Source: Nitrobacter sp. Nb-311A | GTDB lineage: Bacteria; Pseudomonadota; Alphaproteobacteria; Rhizobiales; Xanthobacteraceae | Direction: 5' to 3' | Assembly: GCF_000152905.1 (NCBI RefSeq) | Contig: NZ_CH672418.1 | Location: 180,138-244,137, forward strand | Length of the DNA stretch: 64,000 nt | Part shown: in pieces, positions 62,801 to 64,000 of the stretch | Numbering within the stretch: position 1 is the first letter of the stretch | How the letters are laid out: each line of letters starts with the position of its first letter | Program-made: the position numbers and the translations under genes | Notes under the pieces: model-generated | The model's input: only the letters and a program-made list of their open reading frames with translations | What the model was told of the DNA's origin: nothing | Databases searched by the model: none

Positions 62801-63554
62801 GCTGGTCGCCTTTGATCTGCTTGATCAGGCGGGCGAACTCCTGCAATACCAGATTGATCATAGGCTTGAGGGTGCGGCGCGCGCGCAGGTCGCCGCGCGG
62901 CTGGCGATAGTCTATCTGATGAACCGCAAGCCTGACCGGGCAATCGCCGCACTTCGCACGACGCGGATCGCTGACCTCGCCGGCGAATTGCGTAAGCAAC
63001 GCTTGCTGCTTGAGGCGCGTGCGCAGAGCGATATCGGTCGCCGCGATCTCGCGCTCGACATTATCTCCAATCTCACCGGGCGGGAGGCAATTCGTCTGCG
63101 ATCCGATATCTACTGGGCGTCCCGGCGCTGGCGCGAGGCGTCCGAACAGATCGAGCTTTATTACGGCGAGCGCTGGCGTGATTTCACGCCGCTCACCTCG
63201 AATGAGAAGAGTGATATCATCCGCGCCGTGATCGGCTATGCGCTCGCCGAGGACGCGCTGGGGCTTGCGCGTTTCCGCGAGAAATATGCGCCGCTGATGA
63301 ACGGCGTCGCCGACAAGCTCGCGTTCGATACCGCGAGCAAGCCGGCATCCAGCAACAGCGCCGAGTTTGAGCAGATCGCCAAGATGGCGGCGAAGGTAGA
63401 TACGCTGAGTGGTTTCCTGCGCGAAATGAGTTCACGTTTTCCGAATATGATGACGAAGGCGCCGCTGTCGTCCGACGAAGCGAAGGCAGATCCGTCTCCC
63501 ACAGGCACGCTACCGCAGATTATCGGATCGACGCGCGTCGAAGCCTCACGCTGA
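59838..63554 (+). CDS. large exported AMIN-like / tetratricopeptide-repeat protein of the motor operon
   Basis: 1,238 residues. A signal sequence ends near GRAQGVRG at about residue 50. Residues about 52-135 (FVAANGFARLMLKLDDD, VTVAGTVLVIRFNRPV) look like an AMIN-type beta domain; a second such unit lies around 415-510 (GFRLTFGFGAPAPAALFRRADTVWLVFD). An Ala/Pro-rich linker separates them. From about residue 620 the chain is helical with TPR-like repeats (ARFYMARGFYHEARAVLDLAL, LMALYIDAGRYAEALAVSRT). It lies 101 bp after motE on the same strand. AMIN domains bind peptidoglycan or septal sites, so a cell-wall scaffold for the motor is possible but unproven. Confidence 0.72.
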   Translation: MARTTAAGCWSQARACARRLWRGLIPTLAIAVLLLTVAFPDAGRAQGVRGEASFVAANGFARLMLKLDDDVDSEVTVAGTVLVIRFNRPVNIPVDRISDAAPDYVGSARRDPDGSAIRLALARKVTVNTMTAGERIFIDLMPDGWKGPPPGLPREVVRELAERARAAERALREQRSLAAAKKRSPVRVRASVQPTFVRYVFELPDGAGVSSALNEQKLSLLFKPALTFDLADARLVAPTNIGSIVQKVEGDGSRIEMKLIGDVDVHSFHEEKNYIVDIGFQQTGKPVLPLAPTEARPQANAAERAAEIPAPASQAAEQAGLTVQPSRPDVKSAPVERTTGVAPAVAAPPAPVQPRIEKPVAAEAPPAPMPDSVSKAKPAEDKQAEHSSGKQNAEKAAAAPEAATVPASSMKKGAKDAVTLDAERRTEGFRLTFGFGAPAPAALFRRADTVWLVFDSDQPIDIGAIRKEGGSLISDIDRRPLDKGQAIRIRLARPLLASLSTGDPQDLAPAMAGRSWIVMFADTVQHPSRALSTQRNVVDRAHASVAVPLAGIGRLHRIVDPDSGSPLMVVTALPPARGFISRQQFVEFSLNETIHGVVIEPKSDDIAVEVGPDKVTVTRQGGLTLSAANATPGRGATAAQPIFDIEQWRKDSKADFLKRLDELVNAASTASDDDVRAAARKDLARFYMARGFYHEARAVLDLALSELNPGQEDPVLLIMHSVVSSLTNYTASAMRDLANPAIGANYDSQLWKALALAQQHKWAEAREKFKSAQFAISVLPVDLQRVIVSAAMRASLEVGDFSGAASRSSDLDALGIPDELRPRITVMRGRLSEALGHDHDALAQYEEVMASPDREAATEAKIHDIALRQKRKEIKPDDALRDLETLSVMWRGDGLEVQTLKMLMALYIDAGRYAEALAVSRTATRLEPDSAVSRQIQDDAAALFAQLFLSAKGDNLPPIDALAMFYDYRDLTPIGRRGDEMIRRLADRLVAFDLLDQAGELLQYQIDHRLEGAARAQVAARLAIVYLMNRKPDRAIAALRTTRIADLAGELRKQRLLLEARAQSDIGRRDLALDIISNLTGREAIRLRSDIYWASRRWREASEQIELYYGERWRDFTPLTSNEKSDIIRAVIGYALAEDALGLARFREKYAPLMNGVADKLAFDTASKPASSNSAEFEQIAKMAAKVDTLSGFLREMSSRFPNMMTKAPLSSDEAKADPSPTGTLPQIIGSTRVEASR

Positions 63555-64000
63555 CGGATGCGTATCTCCGATCGGCCCGATAACGCGTTAGAAAATCCGA
63601 AAGCCTCACAGCCCGATTGTCGTGATGCTCGACTTTACTGACTGGCGGTGCGCGCAGCTTCGCGAGACTCGCTCGCTCTCTTTCATCGCAACGCTATAAG
63701 CGAAGCCGCAAGTGGTACAGAATTCTGTGAAGCCGCCTTTGCGTACTCAAAATCTTCTTTCTTCGCGTTTAATAGAGTCCGGAGTGGCGCTCTATTTCCT
63801 GTTCGATGTGTTGACTTAGTCGTGTCCGGCGCTTCTTCGAGATCAAGTATCATCGAGATTACCTTCAAACGATGACGTAAGTGCAATTGTGAGGCGGTAC
63901 AGAATTCTGCGAAACCGCCTTTGCGCATTCACGATCTTCTTTCTCTGCTCCTGATAGAGTCAGAAGCATACTTATCTTTTGTTTGATGCTGTCTGTGCGT
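63555..64000. other. 446-bp repeat-rich intergenic end of the window
   Basis: No gene supported; short ORFs at 63648-63875 (+) and 63683-63928 (-) fall in repeated DNA. It contains two direct-repeat copies and degenerate family 1 palindromes (for example CTCCTGATAGAGTCAGAAG near 63945). Confidence 0.5.
63711..63970 (+). repeat. direct repeat pair with CAGAATTCTG palindrome, 182-bp offset
   Basis: GGTACAGAATTCTG, then GCCTTTGCG and ATCTTCTTTCT, occur from 63714 and again from 63896. Each copy starts with the 10-bp palindrome CAGAATTCTG and ends in a family 1-like TAGAGTC-AGAAG block. Confidence 0.7.

Noticed and set aside
63683..63928. 81-residue minus-strand ORF
   Set aside because: Lies wholly in duplicated repeat DNA; its two ends encode the two copies of the repeat.

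Overview
The window is GC-rich DNA from an alphaproteobacterium of the order Hyphomicrobiales, most like the Bradyrhizobium / Rhodopseudomonas / Nitrobacter / Afipia group. The evidence is the alphaproteobacterial flagellar regulators (flbT, flaF, fliX beside flgI), a single-cysteine DksA, a giant growth-pole-ring-like coiled-coil protein, and several families of palindromic intergenic repeats that I associate with this group. The species cannot be fixed from the sequence alone. No rRNA, tRNA, CRISPR array or intact insertion sequence was seen.

Layout. 1-9 kb: the end of murJ, an orphan form II CoxL-like molybdopterin subunit, a CHRD protein, a stand-alone Lrp ligand-binding domain, thiD, a metallophosphoesterase/glycosyltransferase pair, an unknown protein and a dipeptide epimerase. 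9.3-17.2 kb: a 1,802-residue membrane-anchored coiled-coil protein with 44-residue tandem repeats, an Hpt protein, a [2Fe-2S] ferredoxin and ferredoxin-NADP reductase. 17.3-20 kb: a small accessory patch with a serine-recombinase remnant, a GNAT/DUF1778 toxin-antitoxin pair, a DUF155 protein and a zinc-ribbon protein. 19.8-28.4 kb: housekeeping and envelope genes (SGNH hydrolase, YbhN-type membrane protein, UspA, SixA-like phosphatase, FAD oxidoreductase, MsrB).

28.6-63.6 kb is a flagellar region: flgE-flgK-flgL; a PLP decarboxylase; flbT; two flagellins; flaF; a flaG-like gene; then flgI-flgJ-flgN divergent from fliX; dksA; a cyclic-nucleotide-binding patatin; flgF-flgG-flgA-flgH; and fliL-fliM-DUF6468-motE followed by a 1,238-residue AMIN/TPR-like protein. 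It supplies hook, hook-filament junction, filament, L and P rings, distal rod, switch and stator-chaperone parts. A FecI-FecR-TonB receptor iron cassette (41.8-46.0 kb) interrupts this block. Sigma-54-type -24/-12 elements are visible before flgE, flgI and flgF.

The most notable observations are: the hendecad-based 44-residue repeat array in the growth-pole-ring-like protein; a module shared between the hook protein and both flagellins; a composite two-hairpin element with CTAGTG/CACTAG ends placed at junctions of the flagellar operons, one copy supplying the flgH stop codon; and an unannotated serine recombinase remnant abutting the toxin-antitoxin pair.
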